DNA of 64,000 bases from Shinella sp. H4-D48 (GCF_022637395.1 NZ_CP093338.1:828687-892686); one strand, 5' to 3'. Positions 25,307 to 36,233 are shown, counted from the stretch's first letter. The notes: generated from the sequence alone by a model not told the origin. Numbers and translations: made by a program.

Positions 25307-26290
25307 TTACTTGTCGAGAACCTGCGGCCGGTATTCCGCAAACAGTTCCTTGTGCGGGTATTCGCCGACCTTGTCGGGCGTCACGAGGGCCGTGCCGGCA
25401 TCGACGAAGGCCGGAACCGTCTTGCCGGCAGCGGCTTCGCGTGCGACCTGGATGGTCACGTCGCCGAGATATTGCGGGTCGTTCAGCGCAGTGGCGATGT
25501 ACTTGCCGTCGGCCATGGCCTCCAGCGCCTCGGACAGGCCATCAACGCCGGCGATGAGGACGTCGTCGCGGCCGTTTTCCTTGAGAACCTGCAGGGCGCC
25601 CAGCGCCATGTCGTCGTTATGGGCGTAGACGACCTTCAAGTCGGCATTGGCCTGAAGCAGGTCCTGCATGGCCGTCACGGCATTGGCGCGGATATATTCC
25701 GCATACGGGCCTTCGACGATGGTATGGCCAGAGCCTTCGAGCGCGGCGTGGAAACCATCGCGACGATCCATCATGACCGCACCGCCCGCATCGCCCTGGA
25801 TCTCGATGACCTTTGCGCCGGTGACACCATCGGCCTTCAGCTTCGCGACGACGGCTTCGCCGACCAGCTTGCCCATCGCCTTGTTGTCGCGGCCGACATG
25901 GGCGGCAACCTTGCCGCCGGTGACGGGGCGGTCGACGGTGATAACGGGAATGCCGGCAGCGGCAGCGGCTTCGAGCGACGGTGCGACCGCTTCCGGATTG
26001 ACCGGGTTGATGATGATCGCGCTCACACCCTGAGTGATCAGATCCTGGATATCGTTGTTCTGCTTGCTGACGTCGCCATTGGCGTCGAGGAAGACGAGCG
26101 TGTCGCCGGACGCCTTGGCGGCGGCTTCCGCGCCGTTCTTCAGCTGCACATAGAAGGGCGACTGCAGCGTAACCTGGCTGAAGCCGATCTTGAGGCCTTC
26201 GGCATGAGCGGCGGCAGGCGAAAGCGCCATGACAGCCAGAACCGAAACGGCACCAGCGAGGCCGGCAAGAAATGTACGACGCGTGTTCAT
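25307..26290 (-). CDS. Sugar ABC transporter substrate-binding protein (RbsB-like)
   Basis: A 327-residue periplasmic binding protein of the ribose-binding (Peripla_BP_4) family. An N-terminal signal (MNTRRTFLAGLAGAVSVLAVMALSP is partly Tat-like) ends at AHA, followed by EGLKIGFSQVTLQSPFY and DANGDVSKQNNDIQDLI, the classic RbsB pattern. The start at 26290 has GGAGGAAT upstream. It is the first gene of the nine-gene - strand operon and should be the most abundant product. Confidence 0.92.
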   Translation of the reverse strand: MNTRRTFLAGLAGAVSVLAVMALSPAAAHAEGLKIGFSQVTLQSPFYVQLKNGAEAAAKASGDTLVFLDANGDVSKQNNDIQDLITQGVSAIIINPVNPEAVAPSLEAAAAAGIPVITVDRPVTGGKVAAHVGRDNKAMGKLVGEAVVAKLKADGVTGAKVIEIQGDAGGAVMMDRRDGFHAALEGSGHTIVEGPYAEYIRANAVTAMQDLLQANADLKVVYAHNDDMALGALQVLKENGRDDVLIAGVDGLSEALEAMADGKYIATALNDPQYLGDVTIQVAREAAAGKTVPAFVDAGTALVTPDKVGEYPHKELFAEYRPQVLDK

Positions 26291-26333
26291 GGATTCCTCC
26301 CTAAAAAACCGAAAATCGCCCTCTCTCCCAGAG

Positions 26334-26368
26334 AGCAACATAAGTGATATTATTTCACATATGTTGCT
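26334..26368. promoter_or_regulatory. 35-bp dyad, probable SorC-type operator of the deoxy-sugar operon
   Basis: Arm AGCAACATAAGTGA (26334-26347) and arm TCACATATGTTGCT (26355-26368) are complementary at 13 of 14 positions across a TATTATT spacer. It lies 44-78 bp upstream of the binding-protein start codon. Length and symmetry fit a tetrameric SorC/DeoR-type regulator. Binding by the operon's own SorC protein is inferred. Confidence 0.6.
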
Positions 26369-26484
26369 AGCATGGCATCACGCCCCCCGGAACCTTGTCA
26401 ATCCCGGGACAGCGCCTCAGTGGAAAGAATACTCAACCACCTGAATTCGTTTATTTTATCTGAGTTTATTCCAGGGAAATCGAT

Positions 26485-26535
26485 GCCGTTGACACGACAA
26501 CGGCGCGCGAAAATCCAGAGAATGGGATTTTCGCG
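26485..26535 (-). terminator. Tandem hairpins ending the 31185-26621 operon
   Basis: Hairpin one pairs CGCGAAAATCC (26506-26516) with GGATTTTCGCG (26525-26535) around 8 bases. Hairpin two pairs GCCGTTG (26485-26491) with CAACGGC (26498-26504). Both are perfect and lie 85-135 bp past the alpha/beta hydrolase stop. The A/T tract sits inside the stem, which allows either direction to use it. Confidence 0.55.
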
Positions 26536-26620
26536 GGGAAAATGCCGGCAACATTTGCAGCTTTGTCGAAAAGGCGCAGGGAAAAGGGGCGGCGCGGCTT
26601 TGCCGACCGCCCGGATCGCG

Positions 26621-27460
26621 TCAGCGCGACGCGACCATATCCGCGATGCGGGCGCCGGCCAGGCCGAGCGGGTCTGCAAGATCCAGCACCACCGTCATGT
26701 GGTTGAGGCCGGGCAGCGGGAGAAGCTGCGCGGCCTCGCCCTGGGTATTCAAACGGGATTGGAGCTCCGCCGCTGGCTCCAGGAAGGGCGTCGTTTCCTC
26801 GGCACCGAACGCGATGACACGCAGCGGGCAGGCATGCTGGCTTGCCGTCAGAGGCGACCACGCCGACGCTTCCGCGGGCGTCATCTTCGCCTCGTCGCGC
26901 AGGAAGCTTCCAGGAATGCCTGAGAGGTCGTAGATGCCGCTGAGCAGGAAAAGCCCTTTCAGGACAGGAAGCTGTGGAGTTTCCTTTTCCCCCGACCCCG
27001 TCGCGGCAAGAAATGAGGCGAGATGCGCGCCCGCCGAATGGCCGCTGACGGTCAGGCGCGCGGGATCTGCGCCAAAATCCCGCGCATGCTCCTGGAGCCA
27101 GAGTACGGCGCGCCGCACCTGATCGACGAGAACATCGAGACGCTCGCCGGGCATGAGATCATACTCGACAAGCGCCGCGACGCCGCCGGCGGCCAGAACC
27201 GGCGCGGCGACGAAGCGATAGTTCTCCTTTTCGCCGGAACGCCAGTATCCGCCATGGACGAAGACATGCAGCGGCGCGCCGGCCTTCGGGCGTTCTGGCA
27301 GGATGACGTCCAGTACCTCCCGCGGCCGCGCGCCGTAGCGCAGATCGGCCAGCACATCCGCGTTGACCGAAAATGCCCGGCTGCGCGCGGAAAACTCGGC
27401 GGCAATCGCATCGAAATCCGGCACGAAGTCGCGAATGCGGTAGAGATCCTGTGACGTCAT
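26621..27460 (-). CDS. Alpha/beta hydrolase (arylformamidase-like, HGGYW motif)
   Basis: A 279-residue esterase/amidase of the alpha/beta-hydrolase fold. The oxyanion-hole motif HGGYW (69-73) is the one found in kynurenine formamidases. The nucleophile is S142 in SGHSAG, and the histidine is in PGLNHMTV near the end. It is the last gene of an operon with SSADH, iron alcohol dehydrogenase and Ldh-type oxidoreductase, 18 bp after SSADH. That company argues against tryptophan degradation and suggests opening of an ester, lactone or formamide in the same pathway. Substrate unknown. Confidence 0.82.
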   Translation of the reverse strand: MTSQDLYRIRDFVPDFDAIAAEFSARSRAFSVNADVLADLRYGARPREVLDVILPERPKAGAPLHVFVHGGYWRSGEKENYRFVAAPVLAAGGVAALVEYDLMPGERLDVLVDQVRRAVLWLQEHARDFGADPARLTVSGHSAGAHLASFLAATGSGEKETPQLPVLKGLFLLSGIYDLSGIPGSFLRDEAKMTPAEASAWSPLTASQHACPLRVIAFGAEETTPFLEPAAELQSRLNTQGEAAQLLPLPGLNHMTVVLDLADPLGLAGARIADMVASR

Positions 27461-27478
27461 CCTCTTGGCTCCCCTGCG

Positions 27479-28942
27479 TCAGTACTCGACGGCGTAATAC
27501 TTCGCCTCCATGAATTCCAGAATACCTGTCACGCCGCCCTCACGGCCGAGGCCGCTCTGCTTGACACCGCCGAAGGGTGCCGCGGGGTCCGACATCAGGC
27601 CCCTGTTGATGCCGAGCATGCCGCTTTCGAGACGCTTACCGACCTTGAGGGCCCGTTTCAGATCGCCGGAATAGATATAGGCGGCCAGACCATACTCCGT
27701 GTCATTGGCAAGGCGAACCGCCTCGTCATCGGTTTCGAACTTGTAGACGGGGGCGACGGGACCGAAGATTTCCTCCCGGGCAATGGCGGCATCGACCGGG
27801 ACGTTTTCCAATACGGTCGGCGGATAGAAATAGCCGCCTTCCACAAGCGGCTTGCCGCCCGTGGTCGCACGGGCACCCGCGGCCACCGCTTCGGAAACGA
27901 GGCGATCGATCTTGCGCACGGCATTCGTCGTGATCATCGGGCCGCATTGCGTGTCCGGATCGTAGCCGGGACCGATCTTGAGCGCTGACATTCGGGCTGT
28001 CAGGCCGGCGACAAAGGCATCATGAATGCCGGATTGCACATAGAAGCGGTTGGCCGCAGTGCAGGCTTCCCCGGCATTGCGCATCTTTGCGATCATAGCG
28101 CCGTCGAGAGCGGCCTCGAGATCCGCATCGTCGAAGACTATGAAGGGGGCATTGCCGCCGAGTTCCATCGAGCAGCTGACAACCGACTTGGCGGCTTCGG
28201 CCAGAAGCGTGCGGCCGACGCCGGTGGAACCGGTGAAGGAGAGTTTTCGCACGCGCGGATCGGCCAGCATGGTATTCGTCACGCCACTTGGATTGGTCGT
28301 GGTCAGCACGTTGACGACGCCGGGCGGGACCCCCGCCTCTTCGCCGAGGCGCGCCATGGCATAAGCCGTCAGCGGCGTCTCGGATGCGGGTTTGAGAATG
28401 ACCGTGCAGCCGGCGGCAAGGGCCGGGCCGATCTTGCGCGTGGCCATGGCGGCGGGGAAATTCCACGGCGTGATCAGCACCGCGATGCCGATCGGCTCGT
28501 GATCGACGAGAATGTTGTGCGAGCCCGACGGCGTATGACGGTATTCACCCGGGATGCGCACGGCCTCCTCGGCATACCAGCGGAAGAACTCTGCCGCATA
28601 GGCGACCTCGCCGCGCGCATCGGGCAACGCCTTGCCGTTTTCCAGCGAGATCAGCGTCGCCAATTCCTCGGCATGCTTCGTCATGAGCTGGAACCAGCGG
28701 CGCAGGATTTCAGCGCGCTGGCGTGCAGGGGTGGCGCGCCACCCGGCAGCAGCGGCCTCGGCGGCATCGACCGCGCGGCGGGCATCGTCGATCGAGGCGT
28801 CGGCCACTTCGGCAAGCAGCTTCCCGGTCGAGGGATCGAGAACCGATATGCCGTCGCCCTTGATCCAGTTGCCACCGATATAAAGGCCTTGGGCGTGAAG
28901 TGCGGGATCGGCGTAGCCGGAAACTTTGGCGTGGAACGTCAT
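27479..28942 (-). CDS. gabD: NAD(P)-dependent succinate-semialdehyde dehydrogenase family protein
   Basis: A 487-residue aldehyde dehydrogenase of the GabD type. It has [15 protein letters not shown], the general base in MELGGNAPF and the catalytic cysteine in [14 protein letters not shown]. The C-terminal [29 protein letters not shown] is typical of SSADH and glutarate-semialdehyde dehydrogenases. It lies between the iron alcohol dehydrogenase and the hydrolase, so it probably oxidises the aldehyde made by the former. The window has a second SSADH at 42034. Confidence 0.88.
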   Translation of the reverse strand: MTFHAKVSGYADPALHAQGLYIGGNWIKGDGISVLDPSTGKLLAEVADASIDDARRAVDAAEAAAAGWRATPARQRAEILRRWFQLMTKHAEELATLISLENGKALPDARGEVAYAAEFFRWYAEEAVRIPGEYRHTPSGSHNILVDHEPIGIAVLITPWNFPAAMATRKIGPALAAGCTVILKPASETPLTAYAMARLGEEAGVPPGVVNVLTTTNPSGVTNTMLADPRVRKLSFTGSTGVGRTLLAEAAKSVVSCSMELGGNAPFIVFDDADLEAALDGAMIAKMRNAGEACTAANRFYVQSGIHDAFVAGLTARMSALKIGPGYDPDTQCGPMITTNAVRKIDRLVSEAVAAGARATTGGKPLVEGGYFYPPTVLENVPVDAAIAREEIFGPVAPVYKFETDDEAVRLANDTEYGLAAYIYSGDLKRALKVGKRLESGMLGINRGLMSDPAAPFGGVKQSGLGREGGVTGILEFMEAKYYAVEY

Positions 28943-28959
28943 GGCATTGTCCTTTCAGA

Positions 28960-30159
28960 TCAGATCAGGCTGGCGCGGTCGCCGCCATGGGCGGCGGCGA
29001 CGAGGTTGCGCATCTCCTGCGGGTTCAGCGGGCGGGGATTGTTCTGGATGAGGCGCGCAATACCGGAACTCTGCTCGGCCACCCAGTCGATCCGGTCTTC
29101 GGAAAGGCCGAGATCACGCAGGGTGACGGGAATGCCGATCCGTTCGAACAGCGCGGCAAGGGCCGGAATGACGTCCTCGGGGCCGTCGAGACCCGCCGCG
29201 TCGGCGATCTGCGCAAGTTCTGGCCCGATAGCCGGCTGGTTCCAGGTCATGACATAGGGCATGAGGCAGGCGACGCCGAGACCATGGGCGGTGTGGGTGA
29301 GCGCGCCGACGGGATACTGGATGGCATGGGCCGCGGCCGTACCGGCCACGCCGAAGGCAAGGCCGGCGAGCGTCGCACCGAGCATGACCTTTTCGCGGGC
29401 GGCCCGATCGGCGCCATCCTTGCAGGCCGCTTCGAGCCCATGCCAGAGAAGACCGATGGCGCTCAGCGCAAACTGATCGGACAGCGCATTCTTGCCGACG
29501 AACACACGTTGCAGCGCAATGCCGGGAACCGGGTCGCGCCGGATCGCGGTGAAGGCCTCGATGGCGTGGGTCAGCGCATCCGCGCCGGCAATCGCCGTCA
29601 GACCCGGCGGGCAGGAGAGGGTCAGTTCGGGATCGCAGATCGACACGGTCGGAATGAGATAGGGGCTGGAAATGCCCACCTTCAGGCTGCGCTCGGCATC
29701 CGATAGCACGGCGACCGGTGTCACCTCAGACCCTGTTCCAGCGGTGGTCGGTATTGCGATCAGCGGCAGCACCGGGCCCGGCACGGTATGTTCGCCGTAA
29801 TAGTCCTGCGGCCGCCCACCATGCGCGAGGAGGAGCGCCACGCATTTCGCCATATCCAGGCAGGACCCGCCGCCGATACCGATCACGAGGTCCGGTCGGA
29901 ATTTAACGGCATTCTCGGCGCTCGTAATGGTCGAATCGACGGGCACATCCGGCAGGGTGGAGCTGTCGATGAGGACCGCGAGGCCCGCGGCCTCCAACTG
30001 GCCGACCAGCGCGCGAAAATCGGCGTCTGCCGCAAGGCGCGTGTCGGTGACGACCAGCGCGCGCCGGCCGAGCGTGGCCGCGACGCTCCCGAGCGCATGG
30101 CGCTGGCCGGCGCCGAAGAGCAGTTCGCGCGGCGCCCTCAATGTGCCGAATAGGTTCAT
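28960..30159 (-). CDS. Iron-containing alcohol dehydrogenase
   Basis: A 399-residue group III metal-dependent alcohol dehydrogenase. It has the nucleotide-binding GIGGGSCLDMAK, and metal ligands in GADALTHAIEAF (Asp, His) and in HAIQYPVGALTHTAHG (two His). The family includes 4-hydroxybutyrate dehydrogenase and maleylacetate reductase. Followed at 17 bp by an SSADH, a role in converting a 4-hydroxybutyrate-like alcohol to the semialdehyde is plausible. Not proven by sequence. Confidence 0.88.
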   Translation of the reverse strand: MNLFGTLRAPRELLFGAGQRHALGSVAATLGRRALVVTDTRLAADADFRALVGQLEAAGLAVLIDSSTLPDVPVDSTITSAENAVKFRPDLVIGIGGGSCLDMAKCVALLLAHGGRPQDYYGEHTVPGPVLPLIAIPTTAGTGSEVTPVAVLSDAERSLKVGISSPYLIPTVSICDPELTLSCPPGLTAIAGADALTHAIEAFTAIRRDPVPGIALQRVFVGKNALSDQFALSAIGLLWHGLEAACKDGADRAAREKVMLGATLAGLAFGVAGTAAAHAIQYPVGALTHTAHGLGVACLMPYVMTWNQPAIGPELAQIADAAGLDGPEDVIPALAALFERIGIPVTLRDLGLSEDRIDWVAEQSSGIARLIQNNPRPLNPQEMRNLVAAAHGGDRASLI

Positions 30160-30180
30160 TCCGTGTCTCCTCCAGTGAAT

Positions 30181-31185
30181 TCAGGCGGCCTCAAGGGCCG
30201 TAAGTTGTTCGAAAAGCAGGTGGGGCAGGGTGATGCCCTCGGCCATTGCAGCGGCCCGGCGGCTGCGCGCGCCGTCGCCGGGAACGGCGACCGGTCTTGC
30301 AGCGTCGAGCGGGCGGGAGAGCCGCAGGCCGTCGAGATAGGCCGTCAGCGCAGACGCCGCGCCTTTACCGGCCTCCGGGTCGATGAGGATGAGAAGGTCG
30401 CCCTTATTGGCAGCATGATCGTCATCGAGCGTGCCGTGCACGTCCGGCGAAAGGGCCGAGCCGGCAAGGGCGGCCACAAGAAGCTCGATGGCCAGGCCCA
30501 GGCCATATCCCTTTGCATCGCCGAACGGCGCGATGGCGCCAGTCTGCGCGGCGATGGGATCCGCCGTCGGATGTCCGTCCGCATCCACGGCCCAGCCCAG
30601 CGGGATCGGCACGCCACGAAGCGCATGGTTGCGGATCTTGCCCATGGAAACGACGCTGGTGGCGAGATCCAGAACGAAAGGCCGGTCGCCGGAGGGAATG
30701 CCGATCGCAATCGGGTTCGTGCCGAGCATGGCCTTTGTTCCGCCGAAAGGATGAACCAGCGCTTCGCTCGTCGACATGACGATGGCGATGAGCCCGTCTC
30801 GGGCGGCGGCCTCCACATAGTAGGCGAGCATGCCGATATGGTTGGCGTTGCGAATGGCCGCCACCGCGATTCCCGTTTCCGGCAGGTTCTGCTTGAGGCG
30901 GCGCATGGCGTTCATCAGCACAACGGGACCGAGGCCGCGCTCGCCATCCACGTCGAGAAGGGCCTGCCGCGACCATGTGCATGCGCCCTGCGCGCGCCCA
31001 TCCGCCAGACCTTTCTCAAGGCGTGACAGCAGAAGCGGCAGGCGCTGGAGGCCGTGCGAAGGCAAGCCGCGCAACTCTGCCTCTATCAGAAGGTCGGCTT
31101 GCAGGGCGGCGGCTTGGGGCTCTGCTCCCCGGCTGTCGAGCAGCGCCGTCGCCAGGCTGCGGAGTTGATCGGGCATGATCTTCAT
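30181..31185 (-). CDS. Ldh-family oxidoreductase (malate/L-lactate dehydrogenase type)
   Basis: A 334-residue NAD(P)-dependent oxidoreductase of the LDH2/YlbC family. Members act on ureidoglycolate, 2,3-diketogulonate, sulfolactate or imine acids. Diagnostic segments are GLPSHGLQRLP, NANHIGMLAYYVEAA and FGGTKAMLGTNPIAIG. It is the first gene of its operon and diverges from the GntR gene across a 72-bp region with nested palindromes. The substrate is presumably a 2-hydroxy acid delivered by the neighbouring sugar-type importer. Confidence 0.87.
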   Translation of the reverse strand: MKIMPDQLRSLATALLDSRGAEPQAAALQADLLIEAELRGLPSHGLQRLPLLLSRLEKGLADGRAQGACTWSRQALLDVDGERGLGPVVLMNAMRRLKQNLPETGIAVAAIRNANHIGMLAYYVEAAARDGLIAIVMSTSEALVHPFGGTKAMLGTNPIAIGIPSGDRPFVLDLATSVVSMGKIRNHALRGVPIPLGWAVDADGHPTADPIAAQTGAIAPFGDAKGYGLGLAIELLVAALAGSALSPDVHGTLDDDHAANKGDLLILIDPEAGKGAASALTAYLDGLRLSRPLDAARPVAVPGDGARSRRAAAMAEGITLPHLLFEQLTALEAA

Positions 31186-31188
31186 TTC

Positions 31189-31235
31189 ATATCCTATATC
31201 GGATCATATACGATATTGTATTTGACATAGGATAT
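31189..31235. promoter_or_regulatory. Nested palindromes, probable GntR operator between divergent operons
   Basis: ATATCCTAT (31189-31197) and ATAGGATAT (31227-31235) form a perfect 9-bp inverted repeat. Inside it, ATATCG/CGATAT and ATAC/GTAT elements form further dyads. The block nearly fills the 72-bp spacer between the Ldh and GntR start codons. A GntR/FCD dimer bound here could silence both operons; binding is inferred. Confidence 0.6.
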
Positions 31236-31257
31236 CTTATTTGCAACAAAAGATCGC

Positions 31258-31967
31258 ATGTCAATAAGCAGTCGGAGAGCAAACGTGGCAATTGCAGCGG
31301 AGCGGGAAGGCAAGGCGCCGGTCATTCGCCCTATCAGCGTCGTGGAAGGTGTTTATGACAGCATCTACCACCGCCTGATGTCGCTGGAGATTGCACCGGG
31401 CGCGCGCATTCCCATCGACGTTCTCTCCCGCGACCTCGGCGTATCGCAGACCCCGATCCGCGAGGCGCTCAGCCGTCTCGAGCGCGAAGGGCTTGTCCGC
31501 AAGGAGCATCTCGTCGGCTATAGCGCAGCCCCGCAGTGGACGCGCAAGCAGTTCGAGGACCTTTATGCATTCAGGCTGCTGGTCGAGCCCGAGGCGGCGC
31601 GGCTTGCCGTCATCAACATGACGCCCGAAGCGCTGTCGGAGCTGGAAACCTCCGCAGCCGATATGGGCCATGGCGAAGCGCCGGTCGACCGCAACACCCG
31701 CTATTCCCGTTTCGCCCGCGCCGATGCGCAATTCCACGACGCCATTCTCAAGATCGCCGGCAACGAGATCATCCGCAGCACGCTGTCGAACCAGCATGTG
31801 CACCTTCATATCTTCCGACTGATGTTCCACACGCGTGTCACGCAGGAGGCGCTGGAGGAGCATGAAAATCTGCTCGCGGCCTTCCGCTCAGGCGAACCGC
31901 AGGCGGCGTACGATGCCATGCGTATCCACATCGAGCGCTCGCGCGACCGCCTGCTGTCGGCCTTCGA

Positions 31968-31971
<4 letters not shown>
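31258..31971 (+). CDS. GntR family transcriptional regulator, FCD subfamily
   Basis: A 237-residue regulator with an N-terminal winged helix (IDVLSRDLGVSQTPIREALSRLEREGLV) and a C-terminal FCD domain (FEDLYAFRLLVEPEAARLA, DAQFHDAILKIAGN). It is the first gene of the + strand operon. Its stop overlaps the ATPase start (ATGA), so it is made with the transporter. It probably represses both this operon and the divergent catabolic operon through the 31189-31235 palindromes, with the imported compound or its product as inducer. Confidence 0.9.
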
Positions 31972-33560
<1,589 letters not shown>

Positions 33561-34568
33561 CGACGCCGCCCGCATTCGCTGGGCCGATCTCGCACCCTTC
33601 ATCGCGCTTGCGCTGATCGTGCTGTTCGGCGCGCTGGTGAACTCCAATTTCGTGTCGTCGGCGAACCTGATCAACGTGATCACGCGCAGCGCGTTCATCG
33701 CGATCATCGCCATCGGTGCAACCTTTGTGATCTCGTCGGGCGGGCTGGACCTGTCTGTCGGCTCGATGATGGCCTTCGTCACCGGGATCATGATCATGGT
33801 GATGAACCATCTGGCGCCCAACTTCGGCGCCTGGGCCATACCGATGGGCGCCGCGGTCGCGCTGGTCGTCGGGTCGCTTTGCGGCCTCTTCAACGGATTG
33901 ATCGTGACGGTCGGGCGCATCGAGCCTTTCATCGTGACGCTCGGCACCATGGGCATCTTCCGCGCCTTCATCACCTTCATGACGGACGGCGGTTCGCTGC
34001 CGATCGACCGCAGCCTGCGCGAGGCCTATCGCCCGGTCTATTTCGGCAGCCTGTTCGGCATTCCCTATCCGGTGCTGATCACCTTCGTCGTCGTGCTCGT
34101 CGGGGCGTTCCTGCTCTACAAGACGAAGTTCGGCCGCCGTCTGACATCGGCGGGCTCGAATGTCGAGGTCGCGCGCTTTTCGGGCGTCAATGTCGCTGCC
34201 GTGCGCACCATGGCCTACGTCATCCAGGGCATCTGCGTGGCCGTCGCCGCCATCTGCTACGTGCCGCGGCTCGGCGCCGCGACGCCCACCACGGGACAGC
34301 TTTGGGAATTGCAGGTCATCACGGCTGTCGTCATCGGCGGAACGTTGCTGCGCGGAGGGCGCGGACGCATCGGCGGCACCGTCGCCGGCGCGCTGATCCT
34401 CGAGGTCATCGCCAATGTCATGGTCCTGTCGGACATGGTCTCGGAATACCTGGTCGCCGCCGTTCAGGGCGCGATCATCATCATCGCCATGCTGGCGCAC
34501 CGCTTTACCGCCAACCGCTGATCTCGGCCCCAGGTCGAGACCGGCACTGACTTCAAAAGGAGGAGAAA

Positions 34569-35537
34569 ATGAAGTCTATCATGCAGAAAGCCGCACTGTT
34601 GCTGTCAACAGTTGCACTGACGATCGCCCTGCCGCTCGGCAGCGCACAGGCCGAAGACGCCAAGGTAACGATCGCCGTTTCGATACCGGCGGCGACCCAC
34701 GGCTGGACGGGGGGCGTGGTCTACCACGCCGAGCAGGCCGAAAAGGAAATCGAGGCCGCGTTCCCGAACATCGACGTCGTCCTGTCCACGGCATCCTCTG
34801 CAACCGCGCAGGTTTCCGCGCTGGAAGACCTCTCGGCGAGCCGCAAGCTCGACGCGCTCGTCATCCTGCCCTTCACGTCGGAGGAACTGACAGGGCCGGT
34901 CGAGCAGATCAAGCAGAAGGGCACCTTCATCTCGGTCGTCGACCGCGGCCTGACGGACCCGGCGGTGCAGGATCTCTATGTCGCCGGTGACAATATCGCG
35001 GTGGGTGCCAACACCGCGCACTGGCTGGTCGACAAGCTCGGCGGCGAAGGGCAGATCGTCGTGCTGCGCGGCATTCCGACTGTCATCGACGACGAGCGTA
35101 TCAAGGGCTTCTCGGATGTCATCGCCAAGTCCAACATCAAGATCCTCGACATCCAGTATGCCAACTGGAACCAGGACGAAGCGTTCAAGCTGATGCAGGA
35201 CTATCTGGCGAAATATCCGAAGATCGATGCCGTCTGGGCCAATGACGACGACATGCTGCTCGGCGTGCTCGAGGCCGTCGACAATGCCGGCCGCAAGGAC
35301 ATCAAATATGCGCTCGGCGGCAACGGCATGAAGCAGGTCATCGAGATGGTGAAGGAGAAGAACGAGCGCACACCGATCTCGACACCCTATCCGCCGTCGA
35401 TGATAAAGTCGGCCATCTACATGACGGCCGCCCAGTTCGCAGGACAGGCGCCGATGCGCGGCTCCTTCCTGCTCGGCGCGCCGCTCATCACGCCGGAGAA
35501 TGCGGACCAGTTCTACTTCCCCGCATCCCCGTTCTGA
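34569..35537 (+). CDS. Sugar ABC transporter substrate-binding protein
   Basis: A 322-residue periplasmic binding protein of the Peripla_BP_4 family with a Sec signal peptide cut after about residue 28 (AQA|EDAKV). The sequence ATHGWTGGVVYHAEQAEKE and VWANDDDMLLGVLEA follow the RbsB layout but with low similarity to ribose binders, so the ligand may be an unusual polyol or sugar acid. AAGGAGGAG precedes the ATG. A cUUCGg-capped hairpin lies directly after the gene. Confidence 0.9.
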   Translation: MKSIMQKAALLLSTVALTIALPLGSAQAEDAKVTIAVSIPAATHGWTGGVVYHAEQAEKEIEAAFPNIDVVLSTASSATAQVSALEDLSASRKLDALVILPFTSEELTGPVEQIKQKGTFISVVDRGLTDPAVQDLYVAGDNIAVGANTAHWLVDKLGGEGQIVVLRGIPTVIDDERIKGFSDVIAKSNIKILDIQYANWNQDEAFKLMQDYLAKYPKIDAVWANDDDMLLGVLEAVDNAGRKDIKYALGGNGMKQVIEMVKEKNERTPISTPYPPSMIKSAIYMTAAQFAGQAPMRGSFLLGAPLITPENADQFYFPASPF

Positions 35538-35547
35538 TCGCAGACCC

Positions 35548-35569
35548 GTGCCCGGCTTCGGCCGGGCAC
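35548..35569 (+). repeat. Stem-loop with UUCG tetraloop after the binding-protein gene
   Basis: A perfect 9-bp stem (35548-35556 with 35561-35569) closes on C(UUCG)G, one of the most stable RNA tetraloops. No U-tract follows, and the DJ-1 gene continues downstream. This points to a 3' mRNA-stabilising element for the binding-protein cistron. Confidence 0.6.
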
Positions 35570-35600
35570 ACCACGACAACCACGTACAAGGAGACAAGAC

Positions 35601-36188
35601 ATGAGCGGCAAGAAAATCCTCATGCTGACCGGCGAATTCACCGAGGAATACGAAATCTACGTCTACCAGCAGGGGATGGAGGCTGTCGGCCACACGGTGC
35701 ACGTCGTGTGCCCGGACAAGAAGGCCGGTGACCGCATCAAGACCTCGCTGCACGATTTCGAAGGCGACCAGACCTATACCGAAAAGCTCGGCCACTATGC
35801 CGACATCAACAAGACCTTTTCCGAAGTGCGCGTCGAGGAATATGACGCCGTTTACGCCGCCGGCGGACGCGGCCCGGAATATATCCGCACAGACAAGCGC
35901 GTGCAGGACATGGTGCGCCATTTCCACGAGACCGGAAAGCCGATCTTCACCATCTGCCACGGCGTGCAGATCCTGATGGCCGTGCCCGGCGTGCTGAAGG
36001 GCAAGAAGGTCGCCGGCCTCGGCGCCTGCGAGCCCGAAGTGACCGCCGTCGGCGGCATCTATATCGACGTAAAGCCCACCGAGGCCTATGTCGATGGCAA
36101 CATGGTCTCGGCAAAGGGCTGGACCGGTCTCGCCGCCTTCATGCGCGAGTGCCTGAACGTGCTCGGCACGAAGATCACGCACAGCTGA
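35601..36188 (+). CDS. DJ-1/PfpI family protein
   Basis: A 195-residue protein of the DJ-1/PfpI superfamily. The nucleophile-elbow cysteine is C119 followed by H120 (TICHGVQIL), with the AGGRGPEYIR segment of PfpI-type members. Such proteins act as glyoxalases/deglycases, amidases or chaperones. It is the last gene of the sugar-importer operon, 63 bp after the binding protein and before a clear terminator. It may detoxify reactive carbonyl compounds made by this pathway; this is inference. Confidence 0.85.
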   Translation: MSGKKILMLTGEFTEEYEIYVYQQGMEAVGHTVHVVCPDKKAGDRIKTSLHDFEGDQTYTEKLGHYADINKTFSEVRVEEYDAVYAAGGRGPEYIRTDKRVQDMVRHFHETGKPIFTICHGVQILMAVPGVLKGKKVAGLGACEPEVTAVGGIYIDVKPTEAYVDGNMVSAKGWTGLAAFMRECLNVLGTKITHS

Positions 36189-36207
36189 TCGCCCGATCGG
36201 TACGCAC

Positions 36208-36233
36208 ACCCCGGGTTCAATGCCCGGGGTTTT
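36208..36233 (+). terminator. Rho-independent terminator after the DJ-1 gene
   Basis: An 8-bp GC stem ACCCCGGG/CCCGGGGT (36208-36215, 36223-36230) with a 7-base loop is followed by TTT. It lies 20 bp past the stop codon. It is one of the clearest intrinsic terminators in the window. Confidence 0.7.

Larger units (their letters stand above)
26291..26620. other. 330-bp intergenic region with operator and two tandem hairpins
   Basis: No gene is seen. On the RbsB side it holds a 35-bp operator-like dyad (26334-26368) and a TTGACA on the - strand at 26396-26401, with no convincing -10 at standard spacing. On the hydrolase side it holds two adjacent hairpins (26485-26504 and 26506-26535) that probably end the operon transcribed from 31185. 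Confidence 0.6.
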
